A stretch of DNA of 64,000 bases, from NCBI GenBank assembly GCA_002392915.1, contig DGHQ01000033.1, forward strand, positions 1 to 64,000. Reading direction: 5' to 3'. This document shows positions 48,102-55,874 of this stretch, piece after piece. Origin of the DNA: Bacteroidales bacterium UBA3844. GTDB lineage: Bacteria > Bacteroidota > Bacteroidia > Bacteroidales > Paludibacteraceae. The notes beneath the pieces are model-generated. The model was not told the DNA's origin and made no database searches. It saw only the letters and a program-made list of their open reading frames with translations. Position 1 is the first letter of the stretch. Every line of letters begins with the position of its first letter. Position numbers and translations under genes: made by a program.

Positions 48102-49214
48102 ATGTCTGAATTTAAAATTTCACCAGAGGGTATTGATGCTGATTTTGACAAACAATATGCGGAATTAAAAGCGTCAATCAAGAAACCAAACGTATTATTG
48201 TTAGGAAAAACAGGTGTTGGCAAAAGTTCTTTAGTTAACACTATTTTTGGTAAAGAAGTGGCAAAAGTGTGTGACACTAAACCAGAAACACGTGGATTTC
48301 ATGTTTATGAAACAGATTCTATTAATCTCATTGATAGTGAAGGATATGAATTAGACAGTGATGATTTCTCGGACAAATTAAGGGATTATGTGAACGAAAA
48401 CAAAACAATACCTGCAAAACAAGTGCATATTGCATGGTATTGTATCAGTTTAGCTGCAGCAAGGGTACTTCCTTTTGATTTAGAAAATATAAAAGTTCTA
48501 AAAGAATTAGGTATTCCTACATGTGTAGTGCTTACACAGTGTGATTTGGACGGTCCTAAAGGAGATAAAGCTAAGGCTCTTTCAGATGTCATATTAAATT
48601 CATTCCGTAATATCCAAGTATTTCAGGTTAGCAATGATGAAGAAGTCTTGGATATCCTTAATGCTGAGAAAATCGGTTCATTAGCTCTATGTGAATGGTC
48701 GGCAAATAACATTTCTGAAGAGTCAATTAGAGACGGATTTATTTTAGCACAAAAAGCAAACATTGCTCTTGTTGAAGAAAAAGTAAATAAGAGAATCAAA
48801 TATTATGCAGGTGCTGCGGCAGGAATTGCGGCTTCTCCAATTCCAGGGTCTGACGCTCCACTGTTGCTTTCTTTGCAAACAAAGATGGCATATGACATTT
48901 TTGCCATTTATGGTATCAATTCTGGAATGACCGGGATACTAAAAGATGTTATGGCAAGTCAAGTGATGTCTGTATTAGGTAAATGTTTGGCTGGAAACCT
49001 TATTAAATTAATTCCAGGAATCGGTTTGATAGGAGGTGGTCTAATAAATGCCACGGTAGCATCTTCACTCACTTATTCTATGGGATTTGCACTAAATAAG
49101 ATGGCTAAAAACGCTGTTTCAAACAAATTAAATGGTGTTGGAGGAGATTTTGCAAGTGCAATCTCTGGGGAAATCTTAAAGAAATACATTGATGAATTTA
49201 ATGAAAAAAAATAA
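48102..49214 (+). CDS. GTPase with DUF697-like hydrophobic C-terminus
   Basis: The 370-residue protein has an Era-like G domain: VLLLGKTGVGKSSLVNTIFG (G1, near 36), TRGFHVYETDSINLIDSEGY (G2-G3; D-S-E-G in place of DxxG) and VVLTQCDLDGPKGDKAKA (G4 TQCD instead of NKxD). The C-terminal 130 residues hold small-residue-rich hydrophobic helices (YYAGAAAGIAASPIPGSDAP, LIPGIGLIGGGLINATVAS) like the DUF697 domain of YcjF/GTPase families. It probably binds membranes. It is first of a two-GTPase operon; its TAA overlaps the next ATG by one base. Function is unknown; a stress or defence role is an inference. Confidence 0.85.
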   Translation: MSEFKISPEGIDADFDKQYAELKASIKKPNVLLLGKTGVGKSSLVNTIFGKEVAKVCDTKPETRGFHVYETDSINLIDSEGYELDSDDFSDKLRDYVNENKTIPAKQVHIAWYCISLAAARVLPFDLENIKVLKELGIPTCVVLTQCDLDGPKGDKAKALSDVILNSFRNIQVFQVSNDEEVLDILNAEKIGSLALCEWSANNISEESIRDGFILAQKANIALVEEKVNKRIKYYAGAAAGIAASPIPGSDAPLLLSLQTKMAYDIFAIYGINSGMTGILKDVMASQVMSVLGKCLAGNLIKLIPGIGLIGGGLINATVASSLTYSMGFALNKMAKNAVSNKLNGVGGDFASAISGEILKKYIDEFNEKK

Positions 49215-50401
49215 TGATACAGTACTACGATAGAAGATTGAATGTGGTAGCAGTGGGTAAATCGGGAGTGGGCAAAAGCTCATTCCTGAATTACCTTTGT
49301 GGAAAAGATGTCTTTAAAACAGGAATTGGAGAACCTGTGACTCAAACTTCTTTTGATAAAGAAGACTTTTGGGGAGATAATGGTGTAAAGTATACTTTAG
49401 TAGATACCGTTGGTCTGGAGCCAGGATATAAGGCAGAAAATTGCATCAAAGAGGTTATTGAATACATAGAGCGATGTGAACAGAGCGAAAATTTATATGA
49501 TTGGGTTCATTCCATATTCTATTGTTTCGCTGCCTCAGATAGACGTATCGAACCATATGAATTAAACTACATAAAGATACTTCAGAAACATGCTGAAGTC
49601 GTAATAATTTTGACAAAAAGTGATGCTGTTGAGTCTAAAGTTGTAGAAGATTTGTCAAATCAAATAAAGCAAGAACTTGGAGATGACACTCAAATTGAAG
49701 ATGTTTGTAGTGTGACAGAAGTCACAAGAAAAAGAGAGTCACATCCATATGGAAGAGAAAAAGTGTTAGGAAGAAGTTTCTATGGACTATGGAATACATT
49801 AGCCCAAAAACTGCCAATGCAAGTGGCTGGTAAATGTATCCATATAAAGGATTCTAATTACGAAGAAACCAATATTTATCAATTGGTATATACCCCATCT
49901 TTGTCTCAATTAGGAAGACATAATTTAGATTCTGATGATAGAGAATGGGTGAAAGCTAAAGTTATAGATACGAATGTAATTATTGATAATGTCGTATCAG
50001 AATTGGAGAATTTGGTTGATGTAAAATGGAAGGAACAATATAATATTATTGAGGAATGTTTTGACTTTTACAAAGGTGTCTCAAACAAAGCACCTCAAGG
50101 ATTTTGCTCTGATTCTTCATTTTCTGCTTTATGTTTGTTATATAGATGGTATACAAACGAATTTCCAGAATATAAAAACTCGTTGACAAAATCAAGAGAC
50201 CAAATGGCTCATTATATTAAAGAAATAGATAGTTGTTGGTTTTTTGATGACGAGGAAAAACTAAGGGCACTAATCGCATACGAAGAATGGCGAAGTAGTG
50301 TTGTAGAATTAGCATTTATAGTTTCTATTCATATTCAGCGTTTCATCTCTGCGTATTCTTCTGAGTTGAAGACCTATGGGTCTTATTGCTTGTTGAGATA
50401 A
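49214..50401 (+). CDS. Second GTPase of the pair
   Basis: The 395-residue protein has G1 AVGKSGVGKSSFLNYLCG (near 18), G3 YTLVDTVGLEPGYKAENCI (DTVG) and G4 VVIILTKSDAVESK (TKSD). Its N-terminal half is a GTPase of the same broad class as its neighbour. The C-terminal half (from about 210) is helical and charged with no domain I know (WKEQYNIIEECFDFYKGVSN, WFFDDEEKLRALIAYEEWRS). Its ATG uses the last A of the previous stop (TAATG), which couples translation. The two proteins may form a heteromeric complex, as an inference. Confidence 0.82.
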   Translation: MIQYYDRRLNVVAVGKSGVGKSSFLNYLCGKDVFKTGIGEPVTQTSFDKEDFWGDNGVKYTLVDTVGLEPGYKAENCIKEVIEYIERCEQSENLYDWVHSIFYCFAASDRRIEPYELNYIKILQKHAEVVIILTKSDAVESKVVEDLSNQIKQELGDDTQIEDVCSVTEVTRKRESHPYGREKVLGRSFYGLWNTLAQKLPMQVAGKCIHIKDSNYEETNIYQLVYTPSLSQLGRHNLDSDDREWVKAKVIDTNVIIDNVVSELENLVDVKWKEQYNIIEECFDFYKGVSNKAPQGFCSDSSFSALCLLYRWYTNEFPEYKNSLTKSRDQMAHYIKEIDSCWFFDDEEKLRALIAYEEWRSSVVELAFIVSIHIQRFISAYSSELKTYGSYCLLR

Positions 50402-50432
50402 TTTTTTTGATGAAGTTGCATTATCGTCTTGA

Positions 50433-50607
50433 ACGTATAAAATCATTATTGTTTCGAATTTTATACGTCCGAAGACCGATAAAATCGCAGATTTTCTGAT
50501 TTTATCCGTCTAAAGACCGAAATAATTTGGATTTTTCGAATTTTATACGTCTAAAGACCGATAAAATTGTAAAATTTCTAATTTTATACGTCCAGAGACC
50601 GATAAAA
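50433..50607. repeat. Tandem 41-bp dyad array upstream of ATPase copy 3
   Basis: Units of TTTTATACGTCTAAAGACCG followed by ATAAAA begin at 50459, 50500, 50541 and 50582, exactly 41 bp apart (about four helical turns). Each has outer arms TTTTAT/ATAAAA and inner arms GTC/GAC. An inverted partial unit, ACGTATAAAAT, lies at 50433-50443. The unit nearest the gene covers the -33 region of the TATTTTTG box at 50612-50619. Confidence 0.92.
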
Positions 50608-50611
50608 TTGC

Positions 50612-50619
50612 TATTTTTG
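50612..50619 (+). promoter_or_regulatory. -7 box for ATPase copy 3
   Basis: TATTTTTG lies 7 bp before the ATG at 50627 and 16 bp before the alternative ATG at 50636. No TTTG -33 box is present; the last dyad of the 41-bp array takes its place, which suggests regulation by the protein bound there. Confidence 0.5.
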
Positions 50620-50626
50620 TTTCAAA

Positions 50627-51844
50627 ATGAATTTTATGATACGTAGAAATAGCTATATAAAACAGATACTTCCTTTTATAGATAAGGATTTGATTAAGGT
50701 CTTTATGGGAGTCCGTCGTTGCGGAAAAAGCACGTTGCTGACACAGATAAAAGATCTATTGCTTGAACGTGGAGTTTCACAAAAGCAAATATTGAGTGTT
50801 AATTATGAGTCAAAACGATTCGACCATATAAAGGATGCTGATAGCTTATACGATTATGTGTGTCAGTGGCAGTCGGAATGTGATGGAAAAGCATATCTGT
50901 TTTTTGATGAAATTCAAGAGGTCAAAAATTGGGAAGAGGCAATCAATTCCTTCAGAGTAGATTTTGACTGTGATATATATATTACAGGTTCAAATTCCAG
51001 ATTGCTTTCTGGTGAATTGGCTACAAACCTACGTGGAAGATATGTCTCTTTCAATGTTTTTCCTTTCTCTTTTGCAGAAGCCAAACAATACTACAAAAAT
51101 GAAGGAGTCGCAATATCTGATGAAAAATTATTTGCTGATTTCTTAAAATATGGTGGATTCCCTCAAAGATTTGTTTTTAATGATGATGACGCGAGGAATG
51201 TTTATCTTTCTGATTTGTATGAGACAATTGTTTTGAAAGATGTGGTAGAGAGAAACGACATAAAGAATGTCGTGCTTTTGAGAAAATTGCTTGAATTTTT
51301 CGTGGACAATATAGGAAATACATTTTCTGCCAATTCCATAGTAAAGAAATTTAAGAGCGAGGGTGTCAAGACAAGTGTTGATACTATTTTGCTTTATATT
51401 GAGGCAATCACAAAATCATTTGCTTTATATTCTGTACCTCGTTACAACATAACGGGAAAGAAACTCCTTGAGACTTCTGAGAAATATTATTGTGTCGACT
51501 TAGGATTTCGTACAATTTTAAGCAGAACGGATAAACAGGATATCGGTCATGTTTGTGAAAATTTGGTCTATATGGAGTTGGTGGCCAGAGGCTGGAATGT
51601 GTATGTTGGCAAACTTAATGATGCAGAAATTGATTTTGTTTGTACGAAAGCTGACAAAACAATATATATACAAGTGGCATATTTAATCACGGAACATGAT
51701 GTTGATAGGGAATTTGGTAATCTTGAGTCTATACGAAACAATTATCCTAAATATGTGATAAGTGCAGATTCTGTTGATATGAGTAGAAACGGGATTGTCC
51801 ATCTCAACATCATTGATTTCTTAAATCAAGTTGTCGAATGGTAA
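50627..51844 (+). CDS. AAA ATPase with DUF4143, copy 3
   Basis: The 405-residue protein (start MNFMIRRNSYI; the Met at 50636 is an alternative) has Walker A VFMGVRRCGKSTLLTQIKD (near 29), Walker B KAYLFFDEIQEVKNWEEAIN, ITGSNSRLLSGELATNLRGR, YVSFNVFPFSFAEAKQYYKN and a winged-helix region (AKSFALYSVPRYNITGKKLL-like segment near 270). The C-terminal DUF4143 domain has YVGKLNDAEIDFVCTKADKT and IYIQVAYLITEHDVDREFGN: the acidic D is kept but the E-x-K is IQVAY, so nuclease activity is doubtful. It is preceded by the 41-bp array and followed by a strong terminator. Confidence 0.9.
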   Translation: MNFMIRRNSYIKQILPFIDKDLIKVFMGVRRCGKSTLLTQIKDLLLERGVSQKQILSVNYESKRFDHIKDADSLYDYVCQWQSECDGKAYLFFDEIQEVKNWEEAINSFRVDFDCDIYITGSNSRLLSGELATNLRGRYVSFNVFPFSFAEAKQYYKNEGVAISDEKLFADFLKYGGFPQRFVFNDDDARNVYLSDLYETIVLKDVVERNDIKNVVLLRKLLEFFVDNIGNTFSANSIVKKFKSEGVKTSVDTILLYIEAITKSFALYSVPRYNITGKKLLETSEKYYCVDLGFRTILSRTDKQDIGHVCENLVYMELVARGWNVYVGKLNDAEIDFVCTKADKTIYIQVAYLITEHDVDREFGNLESIRNNYPKYVISADSVDMSRNGIVHLNIIDFLNQVVEW

Positions 51845-51849
51845 AGTAA

Positions 51850-51886
51850 AAAATCCCCGAATTCCGCCAAGAATATCGGGGATTTT
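51850..51886 (+). terminator. Terminator of ATPase copy 3 (bidirectional)
   Basis: AAAATCCCCGA (51850-51860) pairs with TCGGGGATTTT (51876-51886), an 11-bp perfect stem. It is followed by one of the dispersed TTACGCATT/GCATTTC repeat words (about 51890-51918). Confidence 0.85.
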
Positions 51887-51919
51887 ATAATTACGCATTC
51901 TGCATTTCTAATTTAGCAT

Positions 51920-53215
51920 TTATTTCGCTATCTCCACTTTCGCTTTTCCTCCTTTGATCTTCGCTCCATCAAGTTTTTTGATTGCGGCAAAGGCTTTGTC
52001 GGATCTGATGGCGACGTGGGAGTAATGGTCGTATAGTATGATCATACCGACGTCTTCTTTCGCCAACTCTGCCGTCTTGATCACGAATCCGGCAACGTCG
52101 CCACGGCTGATCTTCTCTTTCTTTCCACGGCTGATATAGACTGGCGTGAATTCGGATTTCATCACAGCATCAGTCGGCTCGAATTTGTATTCTTCCAACT
52201 TCTTTGGAAGAAAATCGGGCAAACTGAATTCTCTATAAATCATCACATAGGCAGTTCCTGAAGCGGTCTGTCGGGCTGTTCGTCCGTTGCGGTGGGTGAA
52301 TGTCTCGAGTGTGTTTGGCATCTCGAAATGCACCACATGCTTCACTTGGGATATGTCAAGTCCACGTGCTGCAAGATCGGTCGTGACGAGGATTGCTGAG
52401 CATCCTGATGCAAACATGAACAGTGCTCTCTCTCTATCTTTCTGTTCGAGCTTGCCGTGATACACCACTACGTCGTGTCCGTCTTTCTCCAATGCATTTG
52501 CCACTCGTTCCACAGTGTCGCGGAAATTGCAGAACACGATTGTGCTTTCGTTGTTGAATGTGGTCACAAGTCCCTGAAGAGTAGGTAGTTTGTCTTTCTC
52601 TGGCGACGTTACTCGCATCAACTTTAGGTTGTCGTTGGGAGTCTCGGTCGTGAAATCCAGCGTCTCCACTGGCTTTTCTCTTGTCCATGGAGTGATGTCG
52701 ACGCTGCTTGTGGCTGAGACGAAGATGCGTTTGTCTACTGATGTCAAACTGTCGTTGATGCTCTGCATCTCGGATGAGAATCCCATTTCCAGAGCCTTGT
52801 CAAACTCATCCACTACCCATGTGTTGATTGTCGACGCCGCGAATGTCTGGCGACGGATATGGTCGAGCACACGGCCTGGGGTGCCAATCACTATTGATGG
52901 CTTTTCTCGCAGACGTTTCTCTTCCTCAGCTGTGGAGTGGCCTCCGCATAGTAGCGTCGCCTTGATTCCGGATTTCAGACTTCGCAGCACTTCAAATATC
53001 TGTTGCGACAATTCTCTCGACGGTGATAGAATCAATGCTTTAGATCCGTTTTTAACCACGTCGGCACAAAGAGGAAGAAGGAAAGCCAGGGTCTTTCCTG
53101 AACCCGTAGGTGAGAGAAGTAGGATAGCATCATTTTTTTGATACACTTCCTGCATTTTCACCTGCATTTCATTTAGCTGGGCAATGCCCGCATTTTTTAT
53201 ATATTCGTTGATCAT
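51920..53215 (-). CDS. DEAD-box-like RNA helicase, DbpA type
   Basis: The 431-residue protein has motif I LLSPTGSGKTLAFLLPL, Ib TPGRVLDHI, motif II VVDEFDKALEMGF (DEFD instead of DEAD), motif III SATSS, motif V ATDLAARGLDI and motif VI HRNGRTARQ. The last 75 residues (GDVAGFVIKTAELAKEDVGM and IILYDHYSHVAIRSD) form a DbpA-like RNA-binding domain, which in E. coli DbpA recognises 23S rRNA hairpin 92. A role in ribosome assembly is likely. Its Q motif is reduced. It is downstream of recG on the same strand, beyond a GC-rich repeat. Confidence 0.88.
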   Translation of the reverse strand: MINEYIKNAGIAQLNEMQVKMQEVYQKNDAILLLSPTGSGKTLAFLLPLCADVVKNGSKALILSPSRELSQQIFEVLRSLKSGIKATLLCGGHSTAEEEKRLREKPSIVIGTPGRVLDHIRRQTFAASTINTWVVDEFDKALEMGFSSEMQSINDSLTSVDKRIFVSATSSVDITPWTREKPVETLDFTTETPNDNLKLMRVTSPEKDKLPTLQGLVTTFNNESTIVFCNFRDTVERVANALEKDGHDVVVYHGKLEQKDRERALFMFASGCSAILVTTDLAARGLDISQVKHVVHFEMPNTLETFTHRNGRTARQTASGTAYVMIYREFSLPDFLPKKLEEYKFEPTDAVMKSEFTPVYISRGKKEKISRGDVAGFVIKTAELAKEDVGMIILYDHYSHVAIRSDKAFAAIKKLDGAKIKGGKAKVEIAK

Positions 53216-53229
53216 AGTTTTTTTTCTTT

Positions 53230-53375
53230 ATCCGACACCAGCTACGCTATGCTCGTATCCTGCCTGTGAGTCACGGCATCTGGTCGCTATGCTCGCAGGA
53301 ATCGGTTACCGTTGCCGTTGGCAAAGCGTCACCTACGGCGACGGGAAGGTAGGTGTCACCACTTTGTCGGCATGT
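53230..53375. repeat. GC-rich repeat element between recG and the helicase gene
   Basis: It contains the direct repeat CGCTATGCTCG at 53245 and 53285 (40 bp apart), an overlapping CCGTTGCCGTTGG, and a hairpin CACCTAC (53330-53336) with GTAGGTG (53349-53355). The GC content differs from its surroundings. No ORF is convincing. It is followed by an AT-rich ATTATGCATTATGAATTACG junction repeat (53379-53400). Confidence 0.5.
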
Positions 53376-53396
53376 ATTTTAATTATGCATTATGAA

Positions 53397-55511
53397 TTAC
53401 GAAATGTTTCCCCATACATTCAGCTCACGTGCCAGGTGGGCGAGCTGGTTTGCATAAATCTGATTCTCTGGCAGTTTCAGATCGGGATCTTTTGCGATGA
53501 TGTTTATTGAAGCGTCTCGCGCACGCATGAGGATAACACCATCGGTGGCGATATTTGCGATACGCATCTTCATCGGTGTGCCGCTCTGCTGTGTGCCTTC
53601 GATGTCTCCTTCCCCTCGCAGACGGAGATCCGCTTCAGCAATTTCAAAACCGTCGTTGGTGCGTGTCATGATCTCCATCCTGCGGATTGACTCTTTGGCA
53701 AGTTTGACATCAGTCACCAGAATACAGTAGCTTTGGTCAGCTCCACGCCCCACACGGCCGCGTAGCTGGTGGAGCTGGCTGAGACCGAATCGTTCGGCGC
53801 TTTCGATCACCATCACACTGGCGTTAGGCACATTCACTCCAACCTCGATCACCGTCGTCGCAACCATAATATTTGCCTGGCCTGACACGAATTTCTGCAT
53901 ATTCTCGTCCTTCTCTTCCGACGTCATCTTGCCGTGAACCATACATATATTATATTGTGGTTGTGGAAACACTGCGCACAGACGTTCGTATCCGGCGGTG
54001 AGGTTCTGAAAATCGAGTTTTTCACTCTCTTTTATCAGAGGAAAAACCACGTACACCTGTCGGCCTTTGGCGATTTCCATACGCATGAAGTGGTAGAGCT
54101 TTGCTCTGTTGGTGTCATATTGATGGAATGTCTGGATTGGTTTTCTTCCCGGTGGCAGCTCATCGATTACGGAGACGGAGAGGTCGCCATACAGTGTCAT
54201 TGCCAAGGTGCGAGGAATCGGAGTCGCCGTCATCACAAGTATGTGTGGCGGAATGGTATTTTTATGCCATAGTTTTGAGCGTTGAGCCACACCGAATCGA
54301 TGTTGCTCATCGATGATAGCCATTCCGAGATTCGCAAAAACGACGGGGTCTTCAAGAATTGCGTGAGTGCCTATAAGCACCTGCGTCTCGCCCGATTTTA
54401 GCGATGGCAAGAGTTTCTTGCGGACCGCTGCTTTCGTGCTGCCGGTCAGAAGAGCCACGTTGACACCGATTGGAGTCAGCTGTGCAAATATAGTTTCAAA
54501 ATGTTGGTTTGCAAGGATTTCCGTTGGGGCGAGCAGACACGCTTGATAGCCATTGTCGAGAGCCATCAGCATTGTCATAGTGGCAACGAGGGTCTTTCCG
54601 CTACCCACGTCACCCTGTAGCAAACGGTTCATCTGTTTGCCAGTGCGTACATCCTCACGTATCTCTTTCAGCACTCTTTTTTGAGCACCGGTGAGAGGAA
54701 ATGGGAGTTGGTTGTTGTAGAAGTTGTTGAAATAGTCAGCGATGCGGGAGAAGACGAGACCATGTTCGTTGATCTGTCGTTTGTAGGCACGCTGCATTTT
54801 CAGCTGGATATAGAAAAGCTCCTCAAACTTCAGTCTGTACTGAGCTTCGGCTAGAGACTGTGAATTTTCCGGGCTATGGATATTCCATATCGCACGGTTG
54901 AGCTCCATCAGATTCTCACGCTCACGGATGTCGGCGGGGAGAGTCTCGTCGAGTGGGGAAGACTTCAGGTTTTGAAGTTCATCCATGATGATCTGTCGCA
55001 ACCCGGATGAGTCCAAGTAGTTGCGTTTCATCTTGTCGGACGTGTTGTACATGCTCATCAGACCATTGGTGAGATGCTTTTTAGATGCCGACTCGATGGT
55101 GTCCATCTCTGGGTGTGCGATCTGGCATCTGCCTCCAAACACGGTAGGCTTGCCGAAAATGATGTATTCTTTGTCAGTCTGGATATGTTCGATGAAATAT
55201 TGCACTCCCTGAAACCAAACCAGGGAGATAGTGTCTCTGCCGTCGGAAAATTCAGCGGTGAGACGCAGTTGTCTCCCTTTGCCGACGGTTTTCATCGAGA
55301 CAACCTTACCCTTTATCTGAACATAGGTGTTGGCACCGGATATTTCACGGATGGAGTAGAATTTGCTTCTGTCGATGTATCTGTAAGGGAAATAATACAA
55401 CAGGTCCTCTGGGTGAAACACTTCTATCTCACCCTTCAACACTTCTGCTTTGCGTGGAGATATGCCTCGGCAGTGTGTCAGTTCCCTTGTTCTGTAGAAT
55501 GCAGTCGACAA
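53397..55511 (-). CDS. recG: ATP-dependent DNA helicase RecG
   Basis: The 704-residue protein has the N-terminal wedge domain (about 60-160, an OB fold starting NTYVQIKGKVVSMKTVGKGR), Walker A LLQGDVGSGKTLVATMTML (motif I), AIIDEQHRFGVAQR (motif II, DEQH), MTATPIPRTLA (III) and the C-terminal helicase motifs (VIEVGVNVPNASVMVIES, QLRGRVGRG). It branch-migrates Holliday junctions and stalled forks. It lies in a minus-strand run ispD, 55833 gene, recG, helicase. Length is normal. Confidence 0.96.
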   Translation of the reverse strand: MSTAFYRTRELTHCRGISPRKAEVLKGEIEVFHPEDLLYYFPYRYIDRSKFYSIREISGANTYVQIKGKVVSMKTVGKGRQLRLTAEFSDGRDTISLVWFQGVQYFIEHIQTDKEYIIFGKPTVFGGRCQIAHPEMDTIESASKKHLTNGLMSMYNTSDKMKRNYLDSSGLRQIIMDELQNLKSSPLDETLPADIRERENLMELNRAIWNIHSPENSQSLAEAQYRLKFEELFYIQLKMQRAYKRQINEHGLVFSRIADYFNNFYNNQLPFPLTGAQKRVLKEIREDVRTGKQMNRLLQGDVGSGKTLVATMTMLMALDNGYQACLLAPTEILANQHFETIFAQLTPIGVNVALLTGSTKAAVRKKLLPSLKSGETQVLIGTHAILEDPVVFANLGMAIIDEQHRFGVAQRSKLWHKNTIPPHILVMTATPIPRTLAMTLYGDLSVSVIDELPPGRKPIQTFHQYDTNRAKLYHFMRMEIAKGRQVYVVFPLIKESEKLDFQNLTAGYERLCAVFPQPQYNICMVHGKMTSEEKDENMQKFVSGQANIMVATTVIEVGVNVPNASVMVIESAERFGLSQLHQLRGRVGRGADQSYCILVTDVKLAKESIRRMEIMTRTNDGFEIAEADLRLRGEGDIEGTQQSGTPMKMRIANIATDGVILMRARDASINIIAKDPDLKLPENQIYANQLAHLARELNVWGNIS

Positions 55512-55563
55512 ATTATTAGTGTTATATTTTTATCTTTTTCTCCAATTCTCTAATATCAAATTA

Positions 55564-55833
55564 TCAAATCGAGAAAAATGCTTGGTGTTTACGAGTTTTA
55601 TGTTTTGTCCTGAATTCTTTAATGTCATTGCACATTTTTTCTGCTGAGACAAAGTCCTCATTCTCTCCGCACAACGACATTACAAAATTTTCGTATTCAG
55701 TTTCCTCCTTTTTTGTCTCCTTTAATTTTACATTAACCAATGCTTTAGCATAGGCTTTAACCATATCAATGAAATCTTTTTTTGACCAAGGCATTGATGA
55801 TGGCACTTCTATTTCTATATTTATTGTTGACAT
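55564..55833 (-). CDS. Small hypothetical protein
   Basis: The 89-residue protein (MSTINIEIEVPSSMPWSKKD) has a beta-start then helices (MVKAYAKALVNVKLKETKKE) and a basic tail (RTKHKTRKHQAFF). It has the size and shape of an antitoxin-like DNA-binding or partner protein but no motif I can name, and no toxin gene lies beside it. It sits between ispD and recG with 41-bp and 52-bp gaps. Confidence 0.5.
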   Translation of the reverse strand: MSTINIEIEVPSSMPWSKKDFIDMVKAYAKALVNVKLKETKKEETEYENFVMSLCGENEDFVSAEKMCNDIKEFRTKHKTRKHQAFFSI

Positions 55834-55874
55834 AGTCTTAAATTTTAAATGGCTTATAGTTTTTTAGTTCTCGT

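Noticed and set aside
50433..50607. CRISPR array
   Set aside because: Four units at 41 bp have short conserved gaps rather than unique spacers; no cas genes are near.
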